Below, one piece after another: positions 1 through 12,834 of a stretch of DNA of 64,000 nucleotides (position 1 is its first letter; every line of letters begins with the position of its first letter). Source of the stretch: Hemileia vastatrix (taxonomy: Eukaryota; Basidiomycota; Pucciniomycetes; Pucciniales; Zaghouaniaceae); contig JASXTE010000012.1 of the NCBI GenBank assembly GCA_030280995.1, positions 13,757,501 to 13,821,500 of the forward strand, read 5' to 3'. A program made the position numbers and the translations under genes. The notes below the pieces were generated by a model. The model worked only from the letters and a program-made list of their open reading frames with translations, was not told the origin of the DNA and ran no database searches.

Positions 1-2565
1 TGCTACTCATATGGGTATTTATAAGTATGTTAGGATGCCATTTGGCCCTAAAAATGCCCCTTTAGTTTTTCAAAAAGTTATGGATAACACATTCCATCAG
101 GAGATAATTGAAGGATGGCTGATAGTTTATATTGATGATATCATTATGTTCTCAAAAACGTTTGAGGTCCATCTTAACCACCTGTGTAAAGTGTTCCACA
201 AAATGGATGAAATATATATGACACTTGCTTTGAAGAAATGTAAATTTGGTTTTCATTCTTTAAAGTTACTTGGTCATGTTGTTTCAGGGTTACAGATATG
301 TGTTGACCAAAAAAAGTGGCAGCCATACAACAGGTGAAGGCTCCTACCACAGTTAGAGAGCTCCAGAGTTTTTTGGGAATGTGTGGATACTATATACAGT
401 ATATTAAAAATTACCAAGTCATAGCTTTACCCCTTACCTAATTGACTAGAAAGATGTTTCTTTTTTCTGGAATAGTGAAAGACAGAGAGCTTTTGACACT
501 ATGAAACACTGTGTGATGTCAGCACCAATTCTTGCTTTACCTGACTTTAATCAACCATTTGTTTTGTACGCTGATGCCAGTTTTATTGGTCTTGGTGCTG
601 CCCTCCATCAAAAACAAGTGATGAATGATAACATATCAGAAGTAGTAATTTGTTATATTTCAAGAACCTTGAGAAATAGTGAATTGAAATATGGTGCCAC
701 TCAACTTGAATGTTTAGCTGTAGTGTGGGCTCTAGAGAAGCTACATTATTACCTAGATGACCAGAAATTTGAACTTGTCACTGACTGAAGTGCAGTTAAA
801 TCCCTTTTAAACTTGAAAACACCTAACAGACATATGTTCAGATGGCAGTTAGCTTTTCAGGAATAAAGACAGAGAATGACAATTATTCATAGGGCTGGTA
901 TTGTTCACTCAAGTGTGGATATGTTTTCAAGGTTACCTTTACCAAATGATGACTATAATCCTGCTTATGATCCTGAGGATGAAATTATTCATATTCATGG
1001 GATATATGTGGTTGATATGGAGGAAGAGCTATTACAGCTTATTCTGGATTCATATGATAAGGACACTGACTTAAAAAAGTTATGCACCATATTAAATGAT
1101 CCAAAGAATGCTTCAATGCAAGTATTAATTAAAACCCTTCCACCAAACTACCAAAAGGCTTTGGAAAAAGGTAAATTTTCAATTGATAAAGGATATCTAT
1201 ATTATAGAAGAAAGTTGAGTAATGTCATTTTTATTCCTCCTTCTATTATAGATATCATCTTGAAAATTTGTCATGATGACATATTAGCTGGACATTTTGA
1301 TCTTGAAAAAACAATGATCATAATTAAGAACACTGCTTGGTGGGTTAATATGTCTGAAGACACCAAATTTTATGTTGAATCTTGTGATTCTTGCCAAAAA
1401 TCTAAAAGATTGACTGGTAAAAGAGCTGGATTAATGCAACATATTGAACCTCCTGATGCACCATTGCAGATAATAAACATGAATTTTGTAACAGGATTAC
1501 CTATTTCTGGAAAAGACAGTTATAACTCTTGTTGGGTTTTTGTGGACAGATTCACTAAAATGTTTAAATGTATCCCAACTCACAAGGATTTTTCCACTAA
1601 ATAATTAGCCTTCTTATGGTGGTCTCATATCTTTAATACTGCTGGTTTTCCTAAAGCCATAATCTCTGACAGAGACCCTAAATTTACTTCTGAATTTTGG
1701 ATGTCTCTGATGGATGTTTGTGGTTGTGATCTGAAACTTTCTACTGCCCATCACCCTCAGACTGATGGATTGGCTGAAAGAATGATTCAGATTTTAGAGG
1801 ACATGATAAGAAGGTATTGTGTTTTTGGCCTTGAGTATAGAGACAATGACAGATTCACTCATGATTGGGTTACCTTACTTCCTGGGTTGGAATTTACTTA
1901 TAATAGCACTTTTCCTTCTGTTACTCAAAGAAAGCCGTTGGAGATCTGGCTTGGATATGTTCCATATACTCCTGCCCAAATTCTCAATAATAAAATATCT
2001 AAATTGGATTTACATCCTGGTGTAAAATCTTTTCTTCGAATGCAACAACTTTGCAGAAGTCATGCTCAAAAATTTATTGAAAAATCCTTTGAATATGAGA
2101 AGAAGAGATGGAACAAATCCCATAAAGAATACACTTTTAAAAAGGGTGATGAAGCGTTGATTTCCACAGTCCACTTTAATTTACAAGGTAATAAAAATTT
2201 GAAAGACCCATTTGTTGGTCCATTTGTTGTCAGAAGAATGATTGGAGATAATGCAGTTGAAGTTATTTTGTATTCTCCATATGACAGAAAACATCCTGTT
2301 TTTCCAATCTCTTTTGAAACCTTACACATCCAATAGTGATTTATTTCCAAAAAGGAGGGGAAGACCAAAGAAAACCCCTAATGAAATCACTGAGACAGAA
2401 GAAATTGATAAGATTCTGAATGACAGAATAGTCACTGCTGAAAAAGTTACAGAATACTTATTGATATTCAAGAATAAATCATCTGAATATGATTCTTGGT
2501 TACCTGGGAAAGAGATATCTAATCTTCCTACTCTACTAAAGAAGTATAAAAAGAAAAAAGAATAG
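1..2565 (+). pseudogene. Ty3/gypsy pol, 3' half (RT-RNase H-integrase-chromodomain), family B
   Basis: Reverse transcriptase, RNase H and integrase of a chromodomain-type gypsy retrotransposon, entering from the left edge. Seen in order: RT with VYIDDI and the LGHVVS block (11-337), RNase H with LYADAS and GATQLECLAV (501-788), integrase zinc finger HDDILAGH...CDSC and core (876-1604), core end with HHPQTDGLAERM and C-terminal domain (1701-2336), then RRGRPKKT followed by a chromodomain-like stretch EIDKILNDR...YLLIF...SWLPGKEIS (to 2565). The polyprotein is broken near 330-500, 785-875 and 1603-1700, so it is dead. In the integrase core the usual MDFVTGLP reads MNFVTGLP, so the first catalytic Asp is Asn. 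It is followed by a polypurine tract and an LTR, which fixes its orientation. Confidence 0.9.
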
Positions 2566-2600
2566 CGTTTTTTTTTATTGTTTTTTTTAGAGTGAGGGAG

Positions 2601-3407
2601 TGTCAGCCAGGCTACTAGACTTATCCAGTAAAATAATTATTTATCTTACTGAGATGAAGCCACATCTTTTAAATCCTTAATAATAATTAATTATTTATTG
2701 CTTACTTATGTATTACTTGCAACTAACTAGCTAAGTACATTAAGTAATTTTAATAATTAATAAAAATAAGTAAATGTCTCATACATTTTTACTCCCTAAC
2801 ACCGTGATCAATGATACAGTTGAGAAGGGAATAAAAATAGTATTAAAAATATAATAAAATCTTAAAAAATTTCAAATTCTTTTATTAAGAAATTTAAATT
2901 TCCATTGAAACAACATTTTAAATCAAATTTTTTATACTAAGTGTGACAATCTAAGGGAACTCAAGTTTTATTTCAAATAAAAATGATACCTTTTATTGAC
3001 ACACCATTTAGTATATCTTTTTATATTTCACATACTCTCTTTATATTTATTTTTTCCTCTCACACCCTTTTATTAGGTGGTGTTAGCTCTGTGTTTTTAT
3101 CTCTCACATTTTTCCTATAAAAGGCCTTCTCTTTTTGTACTTTTTGAATCATTCCTTACTTACTTACCATTTTTATAATACATCAATTAAATAAATCCTT
3201 TATTGCTATACTTTATAACTTTAGTACTTACATCAACGTAAATCTAAGATATAATTTATAATAATAATTGAAACCACCTCTTATATCTTGAGTAAAATAA
3301 TCAAAAAGATAAAGAAATACATACCTTGCCCTTGAAAGTCCAATAATCCACTTAAAATCCTCGTAGAACCTCCAGATAAACCTTCTAGACCAAGAGACCC
3401 ATTGACA
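2601..3407 (+). repeat. LTR, family B (3' LTR of the left gypsy)
   Basis: An 807-bp LTR starting TGTCAGCCAGGCTACTAGAC and ending ATTGACA. A second, diverged copy of 808 bp with the same ends lies at 61032-61839. The purine run GAGTGAGGGAG directly before it (2590-2600) is the expected polypurine tract. A TATA-like CCTATAAAAGGCC lies near 3115, as expected for an LTR promoter. The gypsy pol ends 35 bp upstream. Confidence 0.85.
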
Positions 3408-4615
3408 GATACACTGGTAAATGGTGTAGTATTCAAAAGTTTATTATGGAACATAAATGTTATAAAAATAATTTTGGGACACTGATTTAGTAATTTCCTG
3501 AGTTTATTTTATGTTTCTGACATGTTTATATAGGAGAAAACTGGTTGGTTATTATGCAAGAATTGGTTAATAAAACTCTCAGTTTAAACCCTTTATTTTA
3601 TGGTCAGAAACATTTTTAAGAAGTCAAAAGTGTATGAGAACTCAATTTAATGCTTCAAAAAACCTTCTGGATGTTTTTGAAGTTTTTCTGATTTTTCTAA
3701 TTTTTTCAATAATTATTTTTAGTAATTTTATGAATTTTTGATTTTATTTAATTTACTTACCTTTGAGTTTTTTTAGTTTAATAAATATGGCTGTGAAGTC
3801 TAAAAAAACTACTGTAAAATATTAAGAAGATGTGTAGCTATCTTACCTAGTTGTTTTAGATATTTCAGAGTAGTTTTATGTTTTCAATTGAGTCCAGAAG
3901 TCCAGATGAGCTTTGTGGAGATCAATAGGGATCTGGATGAGCTGTGGAACACATCTGGAGGGGAAAATTTGGACAAGTGACTTTTTTATGCATATATTTG
4001 GCTAGAAACTCAACATAAGACATATTTTAAAAAATAAATAAATGCCAATAATGCATATATTAACAACCACTTTAACATTTTTTAAAGATTTATTAACACC
4101 TTTATAAATATAAGATTTTACTCAAAACTTCATAAATATATACTTGTAGGGTATCATTAGAAATGCCTTAACCTAAATATTTCAAAAATAAAAATTATTT
4201 CATAAAATAAAACCTTATTTGAACATATAAATACAATCATTTAAATAACTTTTCACTGGTACGACTTTTTATTGTATTTCACTATATTTTATAAAGAAAA
4301 CTGATTCTAACATCTCAAAAGCATTAATAAAAACTGGTCAAAAATTCTTTTTCTTATAAAGTAGAAATTTCAATTTAAATTATTGAGATCTCTTATTCTA
4401 CTTAAAGGGATAGAGTTTTCTTTTGTTTATCCAACTCCCTTGTATTCTGCTTACATCGAGGTGACTGTAAGAGTATATCTATATTGGTGGAGCCCAACAT
4501 GGAGTTTGAATTCTCTAGATTATAACACACTTTCTTGGAACTTGTACTATCTTAGTCTGAAAGAGGCTCTTCTTATTGGAACTCTTTTTTTTACATTTGA
4601 TATTTTATTTTTGGG
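3408..4615. other. AT-rich noncoding stretch, possible decayed LTR and leader of gypsy D
   Basis: No convincing coding sequence. Near 4485 the sequence TGGTGGAGCCCAACATGG looks like a tRNA primer-binding site and the gag-like reading frame begins about 130 bp later. The AT-rich sequence before 4480 may therefore be the degraded 5' LTR of that element, but I could not place its left edge. Confidence 0.35.
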
Positions 4616-6250
4616 ATGTCTTCTGCTTCTGGATCTGGTCTTGCTGCTACTGGTGCTCCTTCTATGGAATCAGTTAGTATTCAAACTTGGGATAGGCCCA
4701 AGTTTAATTTTAAAGAATTAAATGGTTTTTAAGCAGCTATGAAGCTTCTTCTACTTTTGATGGGGATCCTCATGTGGATATGGTAAAGAAAATCAGGTTT
4801 TTTATTGTTGATGGAGAGGTGAAAAAGGAGGTCATTTCTGTAGATGGCTATAAAAATTGTGATTAGATAAATTTTTCAAAAGATATGGTGGAAAGATGTG
4901 GTTTTAGGTATGATATGGTGGACTTGAGAAATATTTTAAGTGTGTGGTAATAAAACGGTGGTTTTGCTTCATTGGTGGATTATAGGAAATTCCTTGCATA
5001 GTTTGATGAAGTGGTGGAATATCTTGTAGAGGTGGATGAAATATCCCATGAAAATCAGGCTAAGGATTAATTTTTCTCTGCTTTTCTTAAGGGTGTTAGG
5101 ATGGATGTGTTAAAGGAGTTCTCTAGGAGAATTTTGATGAATACTTCACTCAATGGAGAATAGAAACTTTCTTCTTTGGCTATCATCAAAGAGTCTGTGG
5201 AGGACTATCTTAAACTTATGGCACTGGAAAGCTATTTAGTGTCTTGTGCTCAATATTTCAGAAAGAGAAGTGAATGTTTGGGCAAAAATAAAAACATTTT
5301 GGTGGAAGCTCAATCACTACGCAATATAGGGGATGGACTTGCTAGCAAGTCCTTAACCTGAACTCAGACAGAACTCAGATGGAACTCAGACTGAACTCAT
5401 ACTGAACTCCTAATGAACTCTACTTGAAGACCCACAAAAACTGTTCTTCTGAGTGTTGTTCATCCCTGATTGTATGGTTCCTTTGTCAATAGCTTAATGT
5501 GTGTTCAATCTGTGGTGAATTTGAGTCCAAGGTTGCGGAATTGCTAACAAGCCCGCCCCCAGTATTGCGCAGTGAATAGTCCAAGAAATCTCAGATGGGG
5601 AAACAAGTTTCTAAAGTTGATGAAAATTTGGTCAATAAGATGGTGGATCAGTTGTCTTAGTTGTCAAAGCAGCTCAAAATTGATTTTCAAGAAACACAAA
5701 ATTTCAATAAGGTCCTGGTTTCTTCCATTTCTTCTTCTTCTTCTTTTTATCAATCTAGTTGGTATGAGAGAAGGAACAATGGTTTTAATGGTTGTAAGAA
5801 AAAATGTTCTGGGAATGACTATAATGGTGGTAATGTTTATAGAGATGGAAATGGTGATTTAAGGGTGTGCTCTTATTAGAATTGGGGGGGAAAGAGCTGG
5901 AGATTGCTTTTATCTAGATAAGTACATGACTTCTAGTAGATACAAATTGGGCTATTTGGTGGAATCTTTAAATGGTAAAGAGTTAAAAGCTTTAGTGGAC
6001 TCTGGGTACCAAATTAATTTAATTTTGTTTGAACAGGAAAAATGTATAGGTTTTCCAATCAAGACTGGTGTGGGTGGAAATCTTAGCGGTTTATGAGGTC
6101 ATGATACTCAGCTGATAGGTACAGCAGAGCATGTAAAATTAGGTGTTGGTGGAGCACTAGGTAAAGTACATTTTTATGTGGCCAGAGGGGCTGTAAGGAC
6201 AGTGTGGTACACATCTTGTCTGTATATGCTAGTATTTAAATATGAGTTAA
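4616..6250 (+). pseudogene. Gypsy D gag and aspartic protease, degenerate
   Basis: A gag-like frame starts MSSASGSGLAATGAPS at 4616 and continues through several stops. A clear block, MAIIKESVEDYLKLMALESY, begins at 5176. After a MITE insertion the frame resumes (QLSKQLKIDFQETQNF) and leads to a cysteine-containing knuckle-like segment (RVCSY...GDCF). It then enters a protease-like segment LGYLVESLNGKELKALVDSG (5950-6005), whose DSG is the expected catalytic triad of a retropepsin. Many stops and frame breaks show a dead copy. Gag is recognised by position and composition only; the protease is better supported. Confidence 0.6.
5315..5574. mobile_element. CACTA-type MITE, 11-mer family, copy 1
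   Basis: A 260-bp element with inverted ends CACTACGCAATATAGGGG / CCCCAGTATTGCGCAGTG, flanked by a 3-bp AAT duplication. Removing it restores the gag-like reading frame. A tandem of 11-bp units based on GAACTCAGACT fills the left third. Copies at 9976-10236 and 57654-57914 are almost the same length. CACTA ends with a 3-bp duplication are typical of the En/Spm (CMC) superfamily; no transposase is encoded. Confidence 0.85.
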
Positions 6251-6259
6251 TAGTAAATA

Positions 6260-7312
6260 TCAATGCTTCCACTACTTAATAATAAATTATTTATAGATTT
6301 AGCCTCTGGGAAAGACTAATAAAGCTATATTTGGATTGGTGCAGACTAGTGGTGGAAAATAGGCTAATAAATAATTTATAAGGGCTTTAAAATATTTTTA
6401 TATGCTTATAATTGTCTAATATTTTTTAATTGATGTCCAATAACCTTTCAAATCCTCTTTTACTTATACCAAAATCTACTGGGGTGCACAGACCTTCAAT
6501 CCAGATGATGTCACTGTTATCACCAGCAATTACAGAACTGTGAGTGCTCATCACCTCCCCATGGAATCCACCTCAAGCAGGTCCAACACCCAGACCTCCA
6601 GTAAGGGCTCTCCATCACAATTAATGATATCATACACCCATACCATAAATAAATAAAATAGATAAAAGCAGATACCATAAGGAAACAAGTAAAATAACTC
6701 ATCCAAAGGGAATAAAATGAAACCCAAAGAATATAAAGGAACCAAATCAACTTTCCAAGCCCTCAATAGCATCTCCAAGCCTTCACATTGACCCAGTAAT
6801 CATATCCCAACCCATAAATTGGTGAAAATCCATTAAAGGAAGAAGATTAAGTTTTCCAAACTGGATATATGCATCTGAAAGAATGTATATGCTTGTTTAG
6901 GAATTTTGAGTCCATTTAATACATTCATATGACCTAAAATAAGCAGAAAAATAAATCTTGTAGGCTATTTAGAGATGTAAACCTGCATATAGACCTATAT
7001 ATTCATAGTATAACTTCAAATTTCACTGAATATGAGTTTTATGCATACATATAAGCTTATGTATGTCTGTAATTACTTAATATCACTTAATAAAAGTATA
7101 TTATAGCTACATTAGCACCTTAATAAGTATTATGGGACTATAAATTAGCTATTTAAACTAATATAAGTCATATTATAGTATAATAAATATATATATAAGC
7201 ATAATAACCATATATATAAATATTATAACCATATATTTAACTTATAAGCTTATTTTATTTTATTTTATCTTACTTTTGAAATAAGAATTACTCAGTCTTG
7301 GGGATACCTAGG
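6260..7312. repeat. Probable decayed LTR related to family A
   Basis: The segment ends ACTCAGTCTTGGGGATACCTAG then GCTGACA, closely matching the end of the family-A LTRs at 23422 and 48649. The left boundary was not found. A less AT-rich island at 6480-6790 has no recognisable coding content on either strand. Confidence 0.4.
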
Positions 7313-9379
7313 CTGACACATCTTGCAGTAACACAGAAAATGGCTTAGTTTTCAGCAAGCCCAACAAAGGAGTTGCTATGAAGGATGGTTACTATAACTC
7401 AAATAAGGGGTCTTCAAAAGCGCAGAAAAAGTAGACTCTCTGAGTACAGTTTTTAGTGCAGTATTTTAATAAAATCTGTGGCAAGTTAAAGTTACAGAAA
7501 GTGCATACTAGACTATAGGACAAGAGGATGGTATGTACTTGAGGTAATTGTGGCTAGTGCTGAAGACATAGTATAGATTTGAGAAACAGCATCAAGTGAG
7601 GCTATAGGTTTCACACTTAGATAAATTCAATGGCACTCAAATATGTTTCTATTTATACCAATAATTGATGGAGACCTGTAAGGAGGATCAAACAGATCAC
7701 TAGAAAGTAAGCAATTAAAAATCAAGCCAGATATGCAGCTCTTAATAATAAGAAAGTAAAGTAAGACTGAGGATAGGGAAGGGTACTTACTCAGACCTTA
7801 GAGTTTCACAATTAGTGGATATTCACACAGTAAGTGCATTTTTTCATAATACATACAGAAGGTGGTACAGTACTTATTATGAAGCTGAGGATATCAGGTA
7901 GTTCAGGGTATATTAAGATAGATGTAGTGTAAGGCAATAATAGTAGATTTTGCCTTGATAATTCAGACACTATTTGAATATACTTATGCTAGTGCTTTAT
8001 TTATATACTTAGATAATTAATTTACCATTTGATACATGTAGATTAGTGCTAAACTTGTGTAGGAAAACCAGTAGGGAAAGAGAGCATAGGGGAAGGGTGC
8101 TAAACATACAGGTTACATAAAAGAGAGCTCACTATTTAATAATAAGGGGATTTTTCAGAAAAGGAATTCTTAAATATAGATTAATTAAATTAGGATTAAT
8201 GAAATCATAGATATTTTTTTCTGTGCATAACAGGTGTACATATCCAGAAGTAGCACTGTAGAATAATTTTCTTGCTACAATAAGAATAGTATTAGAGAGA
8301 GAGCTTCAAAGAGGAAGTGAATGAAAATATATTAAGCCAGTAGTAGGATTACATATATTAAAAATATATTACTTCTTTCTTTTAAAAAGTCTCTTATAGA
8401 AAATTCTTTCTACTCTTCTTTACTCCCGCCACACTTACATACTTTTTATTACTGTCTTTATAATTTATAGTGGCATGTGGTTCTTTTTAAATTATTTTTA
8501 GAAAAGAGAACCAACACATCTTGGATTTTGTCTATAGCTTATTGTTATAGAGCTTTCTTTCTAAAATAGTTCTAGGTGGTACTTTTTTTATGAATTCTGA
8601 AGCAAATATTGGATATCTTTCTGGTATGGGTATTATTTTGGAGATCATTTGTGATCATATGAGAAGGCTACATATGAGGCTGTAACCCCCAGGAGATGAA
8701 GGTTTGGAGACTAGGGCTGGGGTTACTACCATGTTCCAGTGTTGTGTTTGTACCAAGAAGAGGCAAATTAAAAGGTCAGCTTCTGGTGAATTAGCTAGGT
8801 AAGTAGATTATAGGAACACTCCTTTTTATGCTAGGGTGGAATGATCACTCTAATGTTGTAATCTCCCCTCAAGAAGAGATCCTGGATCACAATAGGTCAG
8901 CTCACTTGGAGATACTTCAAGTGGATTTTAAATTATTTTCTGTTGATATTTTATTGGTCTGAAAAGATCTCATGAACTTTTCAGCTTGTCTTACTACACT
9001 TTAAAATTCTTCAATCTCTTTTATTAATTTTTCTAATGGAAATATGGGATGTATTGTGTTGGATAAAAATTAGGATATAACATTTGGTAAAAATGGTGTA
9101 TAATAGTGAAGTTAGTTCTGGGAAAAAAAATTCTAGCCTCCAGAATGAGGATAAACTACAATTAAGCCAGAAAAATCAAGATAAAAAAATTAGCATAATA
9201 AATCTACAAAAAAGTAGTATTTTTGATAAATCTAATATTCCTGATTCTTTCCTCCAGAAAGAGGTTAAACAGCCAACTTTTTTACTGGGGATTTTATGGG
9301 TGATATTGGTGCTAATAGAGATAAAAATATAGGTGTAAAATTAGATAAAAAAAATTTGATACTTTTAAAATAGTAAATA
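7313..9379. other. Unresolved retroelement debris
   Basis: AT-rich with scattered stops in all frames. Around 8580-9080 the plus strand has weak protein-like stretches, probably the linker between protease and reverse transcriptase of gypsy D. I see no motif that proves it. Confidence 0.3.
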
Positions 9380-11558
9380 AAAAGATTATTTCAACTTATG
9401 TTTCTGTCGTTTCTTATGATAAAGAAAATTTTGATCAAGATCATTGTGAGGTAAATTATAGAAGAGATATTATTCCTCAAGTCAATGTGTACATTGAAAC
9501 AGCAAAATATAAGAAGGTAATAAATAAAGTTTAACCTATTAATGAGCTATTATTTACTGAATTAAGCCCACCATTGAAGAGGCCAATTTTTTCAAGAGAT
9601 CCTTATGGTTGTCTTTAAGTCAAGAATCTGCCTGAATTTTCTGAAACATCAAGTATCACTTTTGAGAGAATTGTTGTTGTTAATTTTGGACCTGAAGATA
9701 GGCTATCAGGTGGGGAAAAGAAGTTGTTTCTGTATTTGATGGTTAAGAGGGAGAAAGCAATTGCATTTATAGAAGAAGAGAGAAGTTTCCTGAAGAATTC
9801 TTATGGGGAGCCTTAAAAGATTCCTGTGGTATGACACCCACCTTGGCAGAAAAATCAAATTCTAATTCCAGAAGCTTTAAACAAAGACTATATTGAAGTC
9901 ATTAGAAAAAAAATTCAACCTGGTTTATATGAAAAATCTTTATCAAGTTATGCAAGTCTAGTTTTCTGTATCAAGCACTACGCAATATAGGGGGTGGACT
10001 TGCTAGCAAGTCCTCAACCTGAACTCAGATGGAACTCAGATGGAACTCAGACTGAACTCATACTGAACCCATACTGAACTCTACTTGAACACCCACCTAA
10101 AACTGTTCTTCTGAGTGGTGTTCATTCCTGATTGTATGGCTCCTTTATCAATAGCTCAATGTGTGTTCAATCTATGGTGAGTTTGGGTCCAAGGTTGCGG
10201 ACTTGCTAGCAAGTCCGCCCCCCATATTGTGTGGTGAAGAAACCTAATAGATCAAGAAAGCTAATAGAAAGCTCAGGGTAGTTCATGAAATTAGGGAATT
10301 TAATATGGTTATGATAAAAGATGCTGGTATACCACCTATTTCAGAAGAGTTTGTGGAAGTACTTTCTGGTAGAGTGTGTTATGGGTTAGGTGATATTATG
10401 GGTGGATATTTTGAGAGAGAATATCAACCAACTTCAATACCGCTCACTACTTTTAATACTCCACTTGGAAAATTAAAATTTACAAGATTACCTCAAGGTG
10501 CAACAAATTTGGTTTCTGTGTATCAATCTCATATATCTTGGAATCTTCAAGATGAAATCCCTCAATATTCTGGTATAATTATTGATTATGGTTGAATTAA
10601 ATGTCCTTCAGCAGATTATGATTACAAAGTGCTAAAGGAGAATTAAGGGATTAGATGCTTTATCTGGGATTATTATATTACATTTGAAAGTATTTTGTTT
10701 ATGATTTAAGAAGCTGAGTTAACTATTTCTGAATCATATTTCCTTTTTGTGTGCCAGCTTAAGAGATTCTTGGACATGTGGTATGTAGAGAAGGTTGAAT
10801 AATGTCAAAGGAAAAGGTTAATAAGATTCAGTCCTGGAAAAGACCTAAAAATACAACTAAATTCAGAGGATTTTTAGGGGTATGTGTTTATGTTATAATG
10901 TTCATCAAGGACTTTTATTTATTTGAAGCTCCTTTGATAATGTTAACTATAAAAGTGGCTGATTGTTATTGGGGTGAAGAGTGTGAAGAAGTGTTAGTGA
11001 ATCTGAAGAAGGTGGTTGGTGAGTATATTTTGTTACAGATGTTGATTATGGGAAAGATGCTGGTATGATTTATTTGGCTGTATAATCAAGTAAGTTTGAT
11101 TCTGGGCCTGTATTCTCTCAGATGGATAAAGCTGGATATAATATACCAGCCAGGTATGAATCTGTGCTATTTAATGAGGGGGAAAAAAGATATTCACAGC
11201 CAAAATTTGAGCTGTTTGGTGTGGAAAAAATTCTTAAGAAACTTCAAAATATTTTATAGAGTCAACATTTTGAACTTCAAGCAACCACTAAATCTTTAAT
11301 TCAAAAGATTTATTCACCAAGTTTACCAAATTCACCCATGACCAGGTTGGTATCTTTTATTCACAAAATTTATTAAATTTAGTCTATAAGACGGGAAAAC
11401 CTTTTACTATTCCAGATGGATTGTCAAGAATACCACCCAAAGAAGGTAATTCTTACTCAGAAGAATTTAATGAAGATATACCTGCTATAAATTCCAGAAC
11501 ACAAAGTGTTGAAGACTTTCCTTGCCTCTTGTAGGAGGCTAAACTGGCTGGCTGTATA
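9380..11558 (+). pseudogene. Gypsy D reverse transcriptase and RNase H, degenerate
   Basis: Decayed RT of a gypsy clade clearly different from families A and B. Before the MITE: EALNKDYIEVIRKKIQPGLY...YASLVFCIK. After it: an REFN-like block, then ISEEFVEVLSGRVCYGLGDI, TPLGKLKFTRLPQGATN and QYSGIIIDYG, a degenerate form of the RT active-site region (10305-10595). RFLGHVV and an RNase H connection region lie at 10750-11068, and a terminal LSRIPP-like block near 11420. Stops and shifts are frequent. The piece stops where the family-C LTR starts; the matching integrase lies on the other side of that LTR. Confidence 0.75.
9976..10236. mobile_element. CACTA-type MITE, 11-mer family, copy 2
   Basis: 261 bp, CACTACGCAATATAGGGG ends and a perfect AAG duplication on both sides. 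It sits inside the RT coding sequence; excising it and one AAG rejoins the frame (FCIKKPN). It is nearly identical over its length to the copy at 57654, suggesting recent activity of this family. Confidence 0.9.
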
Positions 11559-12648
11559 TGTCAGCCAGGCTGTACCAGGAGTCATGTAAATGTTATAATA
11601 TTTTATTGGACCTTAAAATGAGAAAATTTTTATTTATATTATACATATAAATTAAGATTATATTTAAAAATAAAATTGCATATCTAACTCATAATAATAA
11701 ATTAAAATAAGAGTTATATGAATGTTATTACTATATATATTGCATATACAATTAAATAAATAAAAAATACATTATATTCTTTAATTATTATGAGCACTTT
11801 TTTATGTATTTAATAATTATAAATAATTAATTAATTAATATAATATTTTATTTTAATTAAAAGTTATAAATTTAAATTATAATTATATTAATTAATTAAT
11901 TATATATAATTATTAAATAATTCTATACATATGTTACAGTCCATAAATATTGGGCGCTTTTTTGACCCTTAATTGTGTCATAAAATTCTATTAAATAAGA
12001 TAAAACATTTTGCTTAATAAGTTGAAAATGTTTCACTTTATAAATTAGTTATTTTTATTAAAACAAATACCTGTTTTTGTTAAAATAATTATTCCCTCAT
12101 TTTTTATACTAACTTAATTAATCATATTTCTAAAATAGTATATTTTTTGATGTTTCATTTAAATTGTTTACTATTTTAAATATATTATAAAAAATTTCTT
12201 GTCTTAAATGGTTTAATCCTTTGTTTCAGACCACTTTAATGTTTCACTTAATTTAATACAATTTTTGGGTTTAAATTTGTGAATAAATGGGCTCTTACTC
12301 ATTTTTGGTACTTGTTTTATATTTTTCCCTAACATATTTGTTACATTTATTTCATTACTATTTTATTTCATTTTCCATATATAATTTTTTGTGGTGCCAC
12401 AGAGGGCCCCTTGCCTATATGAAGGCCTTGGGAAACCCCCTGTAGCTCCATAACTTACTTTATTACTATTACCTTACACTTTATTTTTATGATAAATAAA
12501 TACAAACTTATATTACACTAAATAATTTTATTGCAGTGACTACCTCTTTAATAATTAAAAGTATTATACAGTTACTAGGCTGCTTTAAGAAAGTTTTAAT
12601 ATTATCTAGTTATTTTGTTTAAGCAGAGAGAAAAAAAAATTACTTACA
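11559..12648 (+). repeat. LTR, family C, plus orientation
   Basis: About 1.09 kb, starting TGTCAGCCAGGCTGTACCAG and ending close to ACTTACA (right edge uncertain by some bases). Inverted similarity to 14241-21479 extends from the first base to the end. A promoter-like GCCTATATGAAGGCC lies near 12415. It separates the RT and integrase pieces of gypsy D, so it is an insertion rather than that element's own LTR. Confidence 0.7.
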
Positions 12649-12834
12649 AAAATCATAATAATACCAGTACCTGTTACAAGTCATTTAAAAATCCAATTTT
12701 TGTCCTTCCTTTTATGCCCCCCCTTTTCATTCCTCTTCTTCTTCCTCTTCTCCTTCTTCTTCTTCTTCTTTGTCCTCTTTTCCTGTTTTTTCTAGACAAC
12801 CGGCTGATAGTATATATGTTAATAATGATGATGA

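Noticed and set aside
5340..5410. Short regular repeats (GAACTCAGACT) considered as a CRISPR-like array
   Set aside because: Units are contiguous with no spacers and lie inside a MITE; eukaryotic context.
6480..6790. Less AT-rich island considered as a captured host exon
   Set aside because: No frame on either strand shows a domain or plausible splice structure.
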